A stretch of DNA of 64,000 nucleotides from Terriglobales bacterium (GCA_025934735.1 JAICWP010000002.1:1-64000); one strand, 5' to 3'. Numbered from the stretch's first letter, positions 54,360-63,959 are shown. Notes: generated from the sequence alone by a model not told the origin. Numbers and translations: made by a program.

Positions 54360-55928
54360 ATGTCCACCGTCACGCAGCCCGCGCCCGTAGTATCGGTGGA
54401 CCCTGCCACCGGCGAGGTGCTGCGCGAATTCGAGTGCACCGCCGAGGCAGAAGTGCGTGCTGCGGTCGAGCGCGCCCGCGCCGCGCAGCCAGCCTGGCAT
54501 GAACTGGGAATTAGCAAGCGCCTGCAGGTTTTGCGCCGGTTTCAAACGCTGCTGCACGAGCAGAAATCGGACGTTGCCCGCGTAATCACCCGGGAATCGG
54601 GGAAGCCGTACGTGGAAGCTCTGCTCACCGAAGTGGTTGTGGCGCTGGATGCGGCGCAGTTCTTGATCGCCAGCGCCCACAGCCTCCTGCGCGACCAGCG
54701 CATCGGCCATGCCAACCTGGTCATGAAGGCCAAGCGCGGCTGGGTGGTCCGCGAGCCTTATGGGGTCATCGGGATCATCTCGCCATGGAACTACCCTTTC
54801 AATATTCCGGCCACTGAAGGATTGGTGGCATTGGCTGCGGGTAATGCGGTGGTGATCAAGCCCTCGGAATTCACTACCCTGAGTGTGCTCGAACTGCAAT
54901 CGCTGCTGCGTTCCGCCGGATTGCCGGAAGCCCTTTTCCAAGTGGTGCCGGGAGCAGGCGCGACGGGGGCGGCGCTGGTTGACTCCAAAATTGACAAGCT
55001 GATCTTCACCGGCAGCGTGGCCAGCGGCAAGAGAGTGGCGCAGGCCGCAGCCGCCCGCCTCTTGCCGGTGGTCCTGGAACTCGGTGGCAAAGATCCTATG
55101 GTGGTGCTGGATGACTCCGATCTCGAGGTCGCCTCCAGCGCCGCCGTGTGGGGCGCCTTCGTCAATGCTGGGCAAACTTGTCTTTCGGTGGAGCGCTGCT
55201 ACGTGCACCAGAATCTGTATGAGCGTTTCCTCGCTGCGGTGGTGGAGAAGACAGGCAAGCTGCGCGTGGGCAATGGGCTGGACCCGCAAACCGAGGTAGG
55301 GCCGCTGATCCACCAGCGGCAATTGCAGATTGTGGAAGCTCAGGTGGAGGACGCCCGTGCCGGAGGTGCGAGGGTTCTGGCGGGTGGTGCGCGCCTGCCG
55401 CAACTGGGGGCAAACTTCTACGGGCCGACTGTGATTGCCGACGTGCACCACGGCATGCGCCTCATGCGGGAAGAGACCTTCGGGCCGGTGCTGCCGGTGA
55501 TGGCCTTCGGTTCCGAGGACGAGGCGGTGCATCTGGCCAACGATTCCGAGTTTGGATTGGCGGCCAGCGTGTGGACCAGCGACCGTAAGCGCGGGGAAGC
55601 CATGGCTGCGCGGCTGCAGGCGGGCACGGTGATGGTGAACGACGTGGTCTCCTGCTACGGCATCAGCGAAGCGCCCCATGGCGGGGTGAAATCCAGTGGC
55701 TTGGGTCGTACCCATGGCCGCTTCGGTCTGGAAGAGATGGTGCGGGTCAAATATATGGATTCCGACCTGCTGCCGCGCATGCGCAAGGTGTGGTGGTACG
55801 GCTACGGGCCGGAGTTCAGCCGGCAGATGGAAGGTTTCGTGGACTTCCTGTTCTCCCGCCACTGGGGCGCCCGGATAGGCGGCGGGTTGCGGGCACTGAA
55901 GGCATATTTCCGGCGAGGCTGGTTGTAA
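54360..55928 (+). CDS. Aldehyde dehydrogenase family protein
   Basis: A 522-aa NAD(P)-dependent aldehyde dehydrogenase. Catalytic Cys274 lies in NAGQTCLSVERCYV and the general base Glu240 in VVLELGGKDPMVVL. The nucleotide-binding part has IGIISPWNYPFNIPATEGLV and VVPGAGATGAALV; FTGSVASGKRVAQ follows. It resembles succinate-semialdehyde-type or broad aldehyde dehydrogenases; the C-terminal 30 residues extend beyond the usual end. The start codon ATG directly follows the repeat. Confidence 0.9.
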   Translation: MSTVTQPAPVVSVDPATGEVLREFECTAEAEVRAAVERARAAQPAWHELGISKRLQVLRRFQTLLHEQKSDVARVITRESGKPYVEALLTEVVVALDAAQFLIASAHSLLRDQRIGHANLVMKAKRGWVVREPYGVIGIISPWNYPFNIPATEGLVALAAGNAVVIKPSEFTTLSVLELQSLLRSAGLPEALFQVVPGAGATGAALVDSKIDKLIFTGSVASGKRVAQAAAARLLPVVLELGGKDPMVVLDDSDLEVASSAAVWGAFVNAGQTCLSVERCYVHQNLYERFLAAVVEKTGKLRVGNGLDPQTEVGPLIHQRQLQIVEAQVEDARAGGARVLAGGARLPQLGANFYGPTVIADVHHGMRLMREETFGPVLPVMAFGSEDEAVHLANDSEFGLAASVWTSDRKRGEAMAARLQAGTVMVNDVVSCYGISEAPHGGVKSSGLGRTHGRFGLEEMVRVKYMDSDLLPRMRKVWWYGYGPEFSRQMEGFVDFLFSRHWGARIGGGLRALKAYFRRGWL

Positions 55929-56091
55929 GAACAAGCATTTAGCATTTGGCAACTAGCACTCAGCCCTTGAGCTGTCCACGGCAAAACGGGCCTTCTTTCC
56001 AGGCCGAGCTAAAACGGTAGCTTCTGATCTTTTGATGGCGGCAGGAAACGTGTACGGACTAACTGCTAAATGCTAATTGCTGGTTGCGCTT
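55929..56091. repeat. Word-repeat hairpin element, AGCATTTAGCA type
   Basis: Left arm 55932-55964 (ACAAGCATTTAGCATTTGGC, AACTAGCACTCAGC) faces right arm 56057-56087 (GACTAACTGCTAAATGCTAA, TTGCTGGTTG). AGCATTTAGCA and TGCTAAATGCT are reverse complements. The 92-base loop holds GCCTTCTTTCCAGGC. It fills most of the gap before the 112-aa gene. Confidence 0.7.
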
Positions 56092-56174
56092 ACCGGTGGT
56101 TCGCTGGCGCCACTCGCGGTAGAATTAGCCTCCAGCGGCCCTGCCGCGCATCTTAGGAGTCAGAGGGTAGGTCC

Positions 56175-56513
56175 TTGGCCACACCGGGCACGCAGGCCGC
56201 CAATATGCAGTCAGCGCAGCAGCAACTCCCCAATCACAAAGTGAAGCTCAAGAAGCCGGGCCAGCGTTCCTGCAACGAGAAGGACGCCAAGGGCAAGTTC
56301 TGCGGCGGCCATCTGAAGCGCTGGTACTACCACGACGATGTGCTGGAGCGGGAATGCGGGGACGTGGAGCAGGCTTTCGGGCCGCAGGCGGAAATCTACC
56401 GTTGCGAGCATTGCAAGACCCTGTACTTGCCCAATCCCGAGGACCCGCGCGGCACCAACGTGGCCGGGCAGGGGCAGATTTCGACATTCGGGCTGACCAT
56501 ACCGCCCAAGTAA
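56175..56513 (+). CDS. Small zinc-ribbon-like protein of unknown function
   Basis: A 112-aa protein (from TTG 56175; ATG 56205 is the alternative) with five cysteines: SCNEKDAKGKFCGGHLKRWY, ERECGDVEQAF and YRCEHCKTLYL. Two CxxC-like pairs separated by about 35 residues suggest a zinc-binding fold. The rest is hydrophilic. It lies 98 bases before the HMGL-like gene, on the same strand. I recognise no family. Confidence 0.6.
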   Translation: MATPGTQAANMQSAQQQLPNHKVKLKKPGQRSCNEKDAKGKFCGGHLKRWYYHDDVLERECGDVEQAFGPQAEIYRCEHCKTLYLPNPEDPRGTNVAGQGQISTFGLTIPPK

Positions 56514-56611
56514 GTGATGATTCATGATTGTTGATTGATGAAATGAAAACTCTCAGCGGCGCTACATTCGTACGATTCTCACTCGTCAATCTTCAATCGT
56601 AAATCGTAAAT
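56514..56611. repeat. Word-repeat hairpin element, TTGATTGATG type, copy 3
   Basis: Left arm GTGATGATTCATGATTGTTG, ATTGATG (56514-56541) faces right arm ACTCGTCAATCTTCAATCGT, AAATCG (56581-56606). The whole gap between the 112-aa gene and the HMGL-like gene is this element; the GTG start at 56612 follows directly. Words relate to TTGACGATT at 17248-17331. Confidence 0.65.
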
Positions 56612-57853
56612 GTGTTCACCTTGCGCGCTTCCGAACTCATCTACGACTGGAACCAGTCCGCGCTGGCGCTGCGGCCCACCGGCCCGGTGCTGCTGAATGA
56701 CGAGAGCCTGCGGGATGGCCTGCAGTCTCCTTCCGTGCGCGATCCCTCGATCGCGGAAAAGATCCGCATCCTTCACCTGATGGACGATCTGGGCATCAAC
56801 ATGCTCGACCTGGGCCTGCCTGGGGCGGGGCCGCGCGCCTGCGAGCACGTGGAGGCGCTGGCGCGGGAGATTGCCCATTCCCGGCTGAAGATCAAACCCA
56901 ACTGCGCCGCGCGCACTCATCAGAACGATATTCGGCCCATTGCCGAGATTTCCCAGCGTGTCGGGCTGCCCATCGAAGCCGCCACTTTCATCGGCTCCAG
57001 CCCCATCCGCCGCTATACCGAAGGCTGGACCGACGACTTCCTGCTGCGCACCACGGAGGAGGCGGTGAAGTACGCGGTGTCGCTCGGCCTGGAAGTTATG
57101 TACGTCACGGAGGACACCAGCCGCTGCGAACCGGAAATGGTCAAGCGCCTGTACGCCACCGCCATCCGCAACGGCGCCCGCGCCATCGTGATTTGCGATA
57201 CTTGCGGGCACGCCACACCCATGGGAGTGTTCGCGCTGGTGAAGTTCGTGATGGATGAGGTGGTGAAACCCTCTGGGGAAAAGATTCGCGTGGACTGGCA
57301 CGGACACTGCGACCGCGGGCTGGGGGTGGCCAACTCGCTGGCGGCGCTGGTGGCGGGCGCGCACTGCGTGCACGCGTGCGCCCTGGGCATTGGCGAGCGT
57401 GTAGGCAATACGCAGATGGATCAGATGCTGGTCAACCTGAAGCTGATAGGCGTGCCGCCCTGGGACCGGCAGGACCTGACCAAGCTGCGCGAGTACTGTG
57501 TGGCGGTCTCGCAGGCCACCGGCGTGCCCATTCCCGCCAATTATCCCGTGATCGGCGAAGACGCTTTTCGCACCGCCACTGGAGTTCATGCCGCCGCTGT
57601 CATCAAGGCGTACAAGAAGAACGACACGGAGCTGGCCAACGCCATCTACTCCGGCGTGCCGGCGCATTATTTCGGCATGAAGCAGGTGATTGATGTTGGC
57701 CCGATGAGTGGCAAGTCCAACGTGCTCTTCTGGCTGGACCGCCACGGCATCGCCGCCAGCGACGAGATTGTGGACCGCATCTTCAAACGCGCCAAAGCTT
57801 CCGACCGCCTGCTCACCGAAGCGGAGATTCTGGAGTGCTGCCAGGCCACCTGA
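56612..57853 (+). CDS. HMGL-like enzyme (alpha-isopropylmalate synthase/HMG-CoA lyase superfamily)
   Basis: A 413-aa TIM-barrel protein of the HMGL-like superfamily (acyl-CoA lyases and aldol-type synthases using a divalent metal). Signatures: LLNDESLRDGLQSPSVRDPS with the catalytic Arg-Asp, VICDTCGHATPMGV and the metal-binding HGHCDRGLGVANSLAALV. No LeuA C-terminal regulatory domain is evident. It starts at GTG 56612, right after a repeat; an ATG two bases earlier is out of frame. The substrate is unknown. Confidence 0.8.
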   Translation: MFTLRASELIYDWNQSALALRPTGPVLLNDESLRDGLQSPSVRDPSIAEKIRILHLMDDLGINMLDLGLPGAGPRACEHVEALAREIAHSRLKIKPNCAARTHQNDIRPIAEISQRVGLPIEAATFIGSSPIRRYTEGWTDDFLLRTTEEAVKYAVSLGLEVMYVTEDTSRCEPEMVKRLYATAIRNGARAIVICDTCGHATPMGVFALVKFVMDEVVKPSGEKIRVDWHGHCDRGLGVANSLAALVAGAHCVHACALGIGERVGNTQMDQMLVNLKLIGVPPWDRQDLTKLREYCVAVSQATGVPIPANYPVIGEDAFRTATGVHAAAVIKAYKKNDTELANAIYSGVPAHYFGMKQVIDVGPMSGKSNVLFWLDRHGIAASDEIVDRIFKRAKASDRLLTEAEILECCQAT

Positions 57854-57912
57854 GCCGGGGTACCGCGAAGAGATAGCTCAATATCTTTTCAGGTACCAAA
57901 TGAGGTATCCAT

Positions 57913-58461
57913 ATGAGCGGCTTACAGAGCCCGTATTGTTTTTATCGTACCTGGTTATGCCTCGCCGCTTTAAATGGGATTGGAATTGTTCTTCTCGCGG
58001 CATGTTCATACTCTGGCGTTGACCAAAAGACCTCGGGCGTGCACTTTCCAAGCGCACGGACGGAGAAGGACGGAGATACTTGGCTCATATGGGACAAAGC
58101 TCAAAGATTAGCCTTCATTAAAGGATATATTCAGGGTAATCGCGACGGTCATCAGAAAGGATGCGGAACAGCTGAGCAACTCATTGCCGCGAATGGCAAA
58201 GCCAGCAAGGTAATCAACATATTCAAGCCTTGCCTTGACTCGATGGCGTCCTTCACAGATGCAACCGGCAACTATGAGGCAAGTATCACGAGCTTTTATC
58301 AGAAGTACCCTGTGGACAGGGAGGTTCCCATGCGCTTGGTTCTGCAATTCATGTCTGATGAGAGCAGGAAAACGCCTGAGCAGATACACGGGTGGTTTGT
58401 GGCGCGTTGGGGCCCATGCGCCACCGCAGTAACCCTTGGGTGCCGACGTCCCGTAGCATGA
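57913..58461 (+). CDS. Putative lipoprotein of unknown function
   Basis: A 182-aa protein with a hydrophobic segment at about 15-30 followed by LLAACSYSG, a lipobox-like LAAC motif, so Cys31 may be lipidated. The rest is soluble with five more cysteines. No family is recognised. Codon use is less biased than in its neighbours, possibly a recently acquired gene. Confidence 0.45.
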   Translation: MSGLQSPYCFYRTWLCLAALNGIGIVLLAACSYSGVDQKTSGVHFPSARTEKDGDTWLIWDKAQRLAFIKGYIQGNRDGHQKGCGTAEQLIAANGKASKVINIFKPCLDSMASFTDATGNYEASITSFYQKYPVDREVPMRLVLQFMSDESRKTPEQIHGWFVARWGPCATAVTLGCRRPVA

Positions 58462-58861
58462 ATTGAAAGTAGCCCGCCACTTCAGTGGCGGGTAAGCTGC
58501 ATTCCAGAAACCCAGTCCCGGCAGGGACGGCTGAAGTCGCCAGTGGACGAAATTCGCTCTTATACCAGACCCTCAGTCGTCCCTCCGGGACTCTGGCCGT
58601 AACCTGCCACTCTCCCGCCAGTGAACTGGCGGGCTACTCTCAGCCGGTCTCTACGAGGTTGGTGAACTTGCGATTGCTTGCCACCTCTACGAACGCCAGG
58701 GAAACTCCGAGACGCACATTTTTTTTCCGATGCCGGCATGTCCTGCCGAGGGCGCAGCATGGGCTCACTGCGAAAGCGCGACTCGCTTCCTTACAGAAGA
58801 GTTCTTGTGTAGCAGGCGGCGTGCCAGACGGCCGCCGTTGTAATATGACTACTTCGCTCGT
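58462..58861. other. 400-base gap with a nested palindromic element
   Basis: No gene is supported. The first 180 bases contain the nested inverted repeat described separately (58468-58638). The rest (58639-58861) has one short open frame on each strand without recognisable content. It precedes the M20 peptidase gene and may carry its promoter, though no clear -10/-35 pair was found. Confidence 0.6.
58468..58638. repeat. Nested palindromic element (REP/MITE-like), 171 bases
   Basis: Outer terminal inverted repeats of 25 bases (58468-58492 and 58614-58638) match at 23 of 25 positions when one is reverse-complemented; each is itself a hairpin with a CCCGCCA/TGGCGGG stem. An inner inverted pair lies at 58514-58534 and 58573-58592 (AGTCCCGGCAGGGACGGCTG against TCAGTCGTCCCTCCGGGACT). 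The element has no gene inside. It resembles a miniature inverted-repeat element or BIME, but I cannot assign a mobilising enzyme. Confidence 0.8.
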
Positions 58862-60103
58862 ATGGCACCCGGTTCCCGTCCCGAAACGGTAGAAGCGGCG
58901 CCCTCCATCCAGGAGATCGCGCGCCTGGCCAGCTTGCCGCCGGTGCAATCCGCCTTTCGCTGGTTTGTCTCCCAGGAGCCGCAAATCGCGGCCTGGCAGA
59001 TGCAACTGGCGGGGATTCCCGCGCCGCCCTTTGGCGAAAGCGAACGCGCCGCCTGGCTGGCGGAGCGCTTCCGCGAACTCGGCCTCGACAACGTTCACCT
59101 CGATGACGTGGGAAATGTTTTCGGCATTCGCCGCGGGTTAGAGCCCAGCAACAAATTCCTGGCGGTGACTGCCCACATGGATACCGTGTTTCCTGCAGGC
59201 ACGGCGCTGCGCCCGCGCCGCGAAGGGACTCGCCTTTACGGTCCCGGAATTTCCGACAACGGCGCTGGCGTGGCCGCCCTGCTGGCTGCCGCCGCCGCCC
59301 TGCAGGAGGCCGGCATCCGGCACCTCGGCCCGCTGGTCTTTATCGGCAACGTGGGCGAGGAGGGGGAAGGCGACCTGCGCGGCATGCGCCACATTTTTGC
59401 CGACCCGCACTGGTCGGAGGCCATCGCCAGCACGCTGGTGCTGGACGGCGCAGGCACGGATTCCGTTGTGGCCGAGGCCCTGGGCAGCCGCCGCTTCGAA
59501 GTGGTGGTGCGCGGCCCCGGCGGACACTCCTGGAGCGACTTTGGCGCTCCCAATCCCATCATCGTGCTGGCCCGTGCGATTGAGCGTTTCGCGCAGGTGC
59601 GGGTCGCGGCCGTGCCCAAGACTACCTTCAACGTCGGCGTGATCCGCGGAGGCACCTCGGTCAACTCGATTCCGGAGTCGGCCAGCATGCGGGTGGACCT
59701 GCGCTCCACCTCGGCAGCGGAAATTGATCGTCTGGAAATGGCGCTGCGGGGGGCGCTGGATCAGGCGGTGACGGTGGACGGCGGCAGGATGCGAAACGGC
59801 GCGCTGACTTATGAGGCCAGCGTAATCGGCAGCCGGCCGGCGGGCGAACTGGAGTCCAATGCCCGCATTCTGCGCGTGATTCGCGCCGTGGATTCGCACC
59901 TGGGAAACCCTTCGCAGGTGCAGCGCGCCTCCACCGACGCCAATATTCCCCTCTCGCTGGGCCGCGAGGCCGTGGCTATTGGCGGCGGCGGCGCAGGCGG
60001 CGGCGCGCATACGGTGCAGGAATGGTTCGACAGCGCCGGCCGTGAACTGGCGCTGAAACGCATTCTGCTGGCGGTGCTGGCTTTGACCGGAGTTGCGGCA
60101 TGA
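58862..60103 (+). CDS. M20-family metallopeptidase
   Basis: A 413-aa di-zinc amidohydrolase-like peptidase. Metal ligands: VTAHMDTVF (His, Asp), ISDNGAGVAAL (Asp), NVGEEGEGDLRGM (Glu pair). A dimerisation insert (about 215-330, GPGGHSWSDFGAPN) is present, and the late GGGGAGGGAHT supplies the last His. Members are di- or tripeptidases or N-acyl hydrolases. The stop overlaps the next ATG (ATGA), so it is coupled to the amidohydrolase. Confidence 0.88.
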   Translation: MAPGSRPETVEAAPSIQEIARLASLPPVQSAFRWFVSQEPQIAAWQMQLAGIPAPPFGESERAAWLAERFRELGLDNVHLDDVGNVFGIRRGLEPSNKFLAVTAHMDTVFPAGTALRPRREGTRLYGPGISDNGAGVAALLAAAAALQEAGIRHLGPLVFIGNVGEEGEGDLRGMRHIFADPHWSEAIASTLVLDGAGTDSVVAEALGSRRFEVVVRGPGGHSWSDFGAPNPIIVLARAIERFAQVRVAAVPKTTFNVGVIRGGTSVNSIPESASMRVDLRSTSAAEIDRLEMALRGALDQAVTVDGGRMRNGALTYEASVIGSRPAGELESNARILRVIRAVDSHLGNPSQVQRASTDANIPLSLGREAVAIGGGGAGGGAHTVQEWFDSAGRELALKRILLAVLALTGVAA

Positions 60104-61806
60104 AATCGGCGGTTCTGGTTGCGGCTTTGGGTACAGCCATGATGACGGCGCAAGCTCAATCCCCGGCTCCGGACGCGGTCTATCTCCACGGCAACATCTA
60201 CACCGGAGCGGTGCAGACGTTCTCGCCGCCCTACGTGGAAATCAAGCCGCGCGCCCAGGCTCTGGCGGTCCGCGACGGGCGAGTGGTGGCGGTTGGCTCG
60301 GACGCGGAAATCTCCAAGCTCAAAGGCAAGCGCACGCAGGTGGTGGACCTGGGAGGGCGCTTCGTGATGCCCGGCTTCAATGACGCGCACACTCACCTGG
60401 CATCCGCCGGCTTCGGCAAAATGAACGTGGACCTCACCGGCACGCGCTCGCTCCAGGAGATGCAGGCGCGCATTGCGGAGAGAGTGAAGACGGCGCAACC
60501 GGGCGAATGGATTCTTGGGCGCGGCTGGGATCACACTTTGTGGTCAGCGCAGAAGCTGCCTACGCGTCAGGATCTGGATGCCGTCACCGGCGATCACCCC
60601 GCGTTTTTTGGACGGGTGGACGGGCACATCGCAGTGGTTAACAGCGCCGCCCTGCGCGCCGCCGGCATCACGCGCGACACTCCCGATCCATCGGGAGGCA
60701 AGATTGACCGCGATGCTGCGGGCGAGCCCACCGGCATCTTGCGCGAGGATCCGGCGATGGAACTGGTCACCACCCGGGAGCCCAAGCCCGCGCCGGCGCA
60801 GCATTTGCGCGCCATGCAAATCGCGCTGCAGGATGCGGCCCAATCGGGCATCACTTCCGCTCAGGACTTTTCCGACTGGGACGACTTCCTGGTGGCTGAA
60901 GAGCTAGAGAACGAGGGCAAGCTCACCCTGCGGCTTTCCGAGTGGTTGCCCTTTGTGGACCCTCTCGAAATCCTGGAGAAGCACCGCGCCTACCATTCCC
61001 AGTCCGATCCCATGCTGCACACCGCCATGTTGAAAGGGTTCATGGATGGTTCCCTGGGTTCGCGCACGGCGGCGCTGCTGGCGCCCTACAGCGATGACCC
61101 GAAGAATTCCGGCTTGCCGCAGTTTGATCAGACCAAGCTCAATGCCATGATGGATGAGCGCGCTGCGGCGGGATTCCAGGTGGGTTTTCACGCCATCGGC
61201 GACCGCGGGGTGGAAATGGCTCTGCAGGCGTTTGCCGAGGCCAACCGCTACCTGCAGGAGCGCCAGCCCCAGGCCATGCAAAACCAGGACCACCGCTGGC
61301 GCGTGGAGCACGCCCAGGTGCTCGACGCCGGGCAGTTCGCTCGCTTCCGGGAGTTGGGAGTCATCGCCTCCATGCAGCCCAACCACCTGCTCACCGACAT
61401 GAACTGGGCGATGGACCGCCTGGGGCCGCAGCGCGCCCGCTATTCCTACGCGTGGAAGAGCTTTCTGGAAAACCGCGTGTGGCTGGCTTTTGGCACCGAT
61501 TATCCGGTGGAGCCCATCACCCCATTCCGTGGCTTGTACGCCGCGGTTACACGGAAGAATGAAGCGGGCACGAAGGAATATTTTCCGCAAGAGAAACTGA
61601 CCATAGATCAGGCCATTGCCGCCTATACCACTGGTTCCGCCTATGCCCAGTTTGCGGAACACGACAAAGGCATGTTGCAGCCGGGCATGTGGGCGGATTT
61701 TGTAATCCTGGACCGTGATATCACGCGTGTGTCCCCGCCCGAAATCCTCCGCACCCATGTGCTGAGCACGGTGGTGGCCGGCAAGGCAGTGTTCGAGGCC
61801 AAGTGA
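60100..61806 (+). CDS. YtcJ-like amidohydrolase (family 3), exported
   Basis: A 568-aa metal-dependent hydrolase with a signal peptide ([20 protein letters not shown]). The first metal motif is in [16 protein letters not shown], and later [16 protein letters not shown] and [14 protein letters not shown] carry further ligands, with [20 protein letters not shown] supplying the catalytic Asp. YtcJ-type proteins hydrolyse N-substituted formamides and similar. Its start overlaps the M20 gene and its stop overlaps the next start (GTGA). The true substrate is unknown. Confidence 0.85.
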   Translation: MKSAVLVAALGTAMMTAQAQSPAPDAVYLHGNIYTGAVQTFSPPYVEIKPRAQALAVRDGRVVAVGSDAEISKLKGKRTQVVDLGGRFVMPGFNDAHTHLASAGFGKMNVDLTGTRSLQEMQARIAERVKTAQPGEWILGRGWDHTLWSAQKLPTRQDLDAVTGDHPAFFGRVDGHIAVVNSAALRAAGITRDTPDPSGGKIDRDAAGEPTGILREDPAMELVTTREPKPAPAQHLRAMQIALQDAAQSGITSAQDFSDWDDFLVAEELENEGKLTLRLSEWLPFVDPLEILEKHRAYHSQSDPMLHTAMLKGFMDGSLGSRTAALLAPYSDDPKNSGLPQFDQTKLNAMMDERAAAGFQVGFHAIGDRGVEMALQAFAEANRYLQERQPQAMQNQDHRWRVEHAQVLDAGQFARFRELGVIASMQPNHLLTDMNWAMDRLGPQRARYSYAWKSFLENRVWLAFGTDYPVEPITPFRGLYAAVTRKNEAGTKEYFPQEKLTIDQAIAAYTTGSAYAQFAEHDKGMLQPGMWADFVILDRDITRVSPPEILRTHVLSTVVAGKAVFEAK

Positions 61807-62135
61807 CGTGGTTCCCGCCATTAACCTGGGAGCAGCGGGAGAAGCTTTTCTTTCGCGGGGCGGTCCTGGCTATCGGGCCGGCCTTTGCGTTTCTGCCCGC
61901 GGTCATGTTCCTGATTCTCACGCCGCGCCTGCCGCATTCTTACGCTGTGGCTGCGCTGTTGTTGCCGTTGCTGATGGTGCTGGAACTCTGGGGATTATTG
62001 AAGCTGGTGCGCTGCTGTGTGCAGCAGGTGTTTGATTTGCTCACGGTGCTGGCTTTTGGCGCCCTGGTGATAACCGGGGCGATTGCCGCCTATACAGGCA
62101 TTTTTCTGGCTGTAGTCGCGGGCAACATCGATTGA
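61803..62135 (+). CDS. Small membrane protein in the M20-amidohydrolase operon
   Basis: A 110-aa protein starting at GTG 61803, whose start overlaps the amidohydrolase stop by 4 bases. Three hydrophobic segments: RGAVLAIGPAFAFLPAVMFL; HSYAVAALLLPLLMVLELWG; and a C-terminal FDLLTVLAFGALVITGAIAA. No family is recognised. Tight coupling with two hydrolase genes suggests a shared function, such as uptake or anchoring, but this is inference. Confidence 0.65.
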   Translation: MTWFPPLTWEQREKLFFRGAVLAIGPAFAFLPAVMFLILTPRLPHSYAVAALLLPLLMVLELWGLLKLVRCCVQQVFDLLTVLAFGALVITGAIAAYTGIFLAVVAGNID

Positions 62136-62301
62136 CGCTATTTTGGCGCAAGTACAGGTTTTCGTGACTGCTCGGGCGTCCACAAAAGATCAGCTTTTAC
62201 GCAGGTTGGCGATAACGAATTTCCGCTTTTTTGCGTCTAATGCAATGGTGAGTTCCAGCTCCCCAAAAAACAGTGGTTTTTTTGCCGGCAACAGCGGCAG
62301 G

Positions 62302-62307
62302 TATAAT
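62302..62307 (+). promoter_or_regulatory. Candidate -10 element upstream of the HtrA gene
   Basis: A perfect TATAAT at 62302-62307 is 33 bases before the ATG. The best -35 candidates (TTGCCG at 62282, or TTTGCC at 62281) are only 14-15 bases away, shorter than the 17 optimum, so the -35 side is weak. GGAGG at 62329-62333 is the ribosome binding site, 6 bases before the ATG. Confidence 0.45.
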
Positions 62308-62339
62308 CTTGCTTTGCGCACTATTCCCGGAGGCAACGT

Positions 62340-63959
62340 ATGAATGCCCGCACGTTTTGGGCACGGCTGACGGCGCGCCGCCCAGCCTACGCTTTCACCA
62401 TTCTTATAACCCTGGCCGTCGGAATTCTGATCGGCACGGTGGTGTCCTACGGCGTACGCGGGCAGGAGAGCGGCAAGAGCTCTTCAGCTGATGCCACCCC
62501 GCTGCAGGTACCGTCGCCGCGGCAGATGTCGAACACGTTTACCACCATTGCTAAACAGCTGGAGCCCAGCGTGGTGAACATCAACACCGAGACCACCATC
62601 AAGAATCCGCATCGGCGCATTGGACCTCCGGGAGGCGGAGGCGGTGGGGAAGACGATCAAAATCCGTTCCAGGACTTCTTTGACCGCTTCTTTGGCGGCC
62701 AAGGCCAGGGCGGGCAGGGTGGCCAGCGCGGGCAAGGACCTGACATGTTCGGCGGTCCGGATATTCGCGAGCGCTCGCTAGGTTCGGGCGTACTTGTAGA
62801 TCCCAAAGGCTACATTGTGACCAACCGCCACGTAGTGGAGAAGGCGGATCGCATTCGCGTCAAGCTGAAGGACGATCCCCCGGGAGTGACGCACGACGCC
62901 AAGGTGATCGGCACTGATCAGGAAACGGATCTCGCGGTTATCAAGATTGACGCGCCTCGCCCCCTGCCCACGGCCAAGCTGGGCAATTCGGACAGCATGT
63001 CCCCTGGGGATTGGGTGCTGGCCATCGGCAGTCCGTTTGGCTTGCAGGAGACCGTGACCGCCGGCATCGTTTCCGCCACGGGGCGCAACATTGTGCCGGC
63101 GCGCCAGTTCCAGAATTTCATTCAGACGGATGCCGCCATCAACCCGGGTAATTCCGGCGGCCCGCTGGTCAACATGTCCGGCGAGGTGATCGGCATCAAT
63201 ACCGCCATTCTGACGGAGACCAACGCCTATGCTGGCGTAGGTTTTGCCCTACCCTCCAATACGGTTATTCATGTTTACAACGACCTGATTGGGCCCGAGC
63301 ACCGCGTCACCCGCGGCTCCATTGGCGTGGAGTTCAATGCCCAAGCCATTCCGGCCATTGCCCGGGTTTATGGGGTCAATACCGGAGTCACCATTTCCAA
63401 CGTGGTGCCCAATGGTCCGGCGGCCAAGGCGGGCGTGCAGGTGGGCGACACCATCACCTCGGTGGATGGCAAGCCGGTGAAGACCGGCGACGAACTGGTG
63501 GCCGACATTGCAGGCCGCAAGCCTGGCACCAAGGTGGATTTGGGCGTGGTTCGTAACGGAAAGAAGGTTGATATTCCGGTGACTATTGCCGACCGCCAGA
63601 AGTTGTTCGGCGCGCGTTTAGGCGAGGAAGAGGAAGGTGGCGGCCCGCCGCAGCCCACGCAGAGCAAGCTGGGTGTTACGGTGCAGGACATCACCAAGGA
63701 TATGCAGGACCGCCTCGGCCTGAACAATACCAACGGGGTGGTGGTTACAGACGTCAAGCCGGGCTCGTTCGCGGATGATACCGGGCTCAACCGTGGAGAC
63801 GTTATTCTTGAGGTCAATAAGCAGAAAGTTAACAATGAGGATGACTTCAACCGCATCGTTTCTGGACTTAAGAGTGGTCAGGATGTAGTGTTCCTGGTTC
63901 GTCCGCGAGGTGCAGGCGCCCAGGGTGGAACGATATTCATGGGCGGTACACTTCCGTAA
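62340..63959 (+). CDS. Periplasmic serine protease/chaperone, DegP/HtrA family
   Basis: A 539-aa HtrA-type protease that degrades or refolds misfolded periplasmic proteins. It has an N-terminal membrane anchor or signal segment (about 15-40), a Gly/Gln-rich linker (about 90-135), the trypsin-like domain with catalytic His164 (NRHVV), Asp197 (TDLAVIKID) and Ser272 (GNSGGPL), then two PDZ domains (about 315-410; 430-530). TATAAT and GGAGG lie upstream. It is probably envelope-stress regulated, which the sequence does not show. Confidence 0.94.
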   Translation: MNARTFWARLTARRPAYAFTILITLAVGILIGTVVSYGVRGQESGKSSSADATPLQVPSPRQMSNTFTTIAKQLEPSVVNINTETTIKNPHRRIGPPGGGGGGEDDQNPFQDFFDRFFGGQGQGGQGGQRGQGPDMFGGPDIRERSLGSGVLVDPKGYIVTNRHVVEKADRIRVKLKDDPPGVTHDAKVIGTDQETDLAVIKIDAPRPLPTAKLGNSDSMSPGDWVLAIGSPFGLQETVTAGIVSATGRNIVPARQFQNFIQTDAAINPGNSGGPLVNMSGEVIGINTAILTETNAYAGVGFALPSNTVIHVYNDLIGPEHRVTRGSIGVEFNAQAIPAIARVYGVNTGVTISNVVPNGPAAKAGVQVGDTITSVDGKPVKTGDELVADIAGRKPGTKVDLGVVRNGKKVDIPVTIADRQKLFGARLGEEEEGGGPPQPTQSKLGVTVQDITKDMQDRLGLNNTNGVVVTDVKPGSFADDTGLNRGDVILEVNKQKVNNEDDFNRIVSGLKSGQDVVFLVRPRGAGAQGGTIFMGGTLP

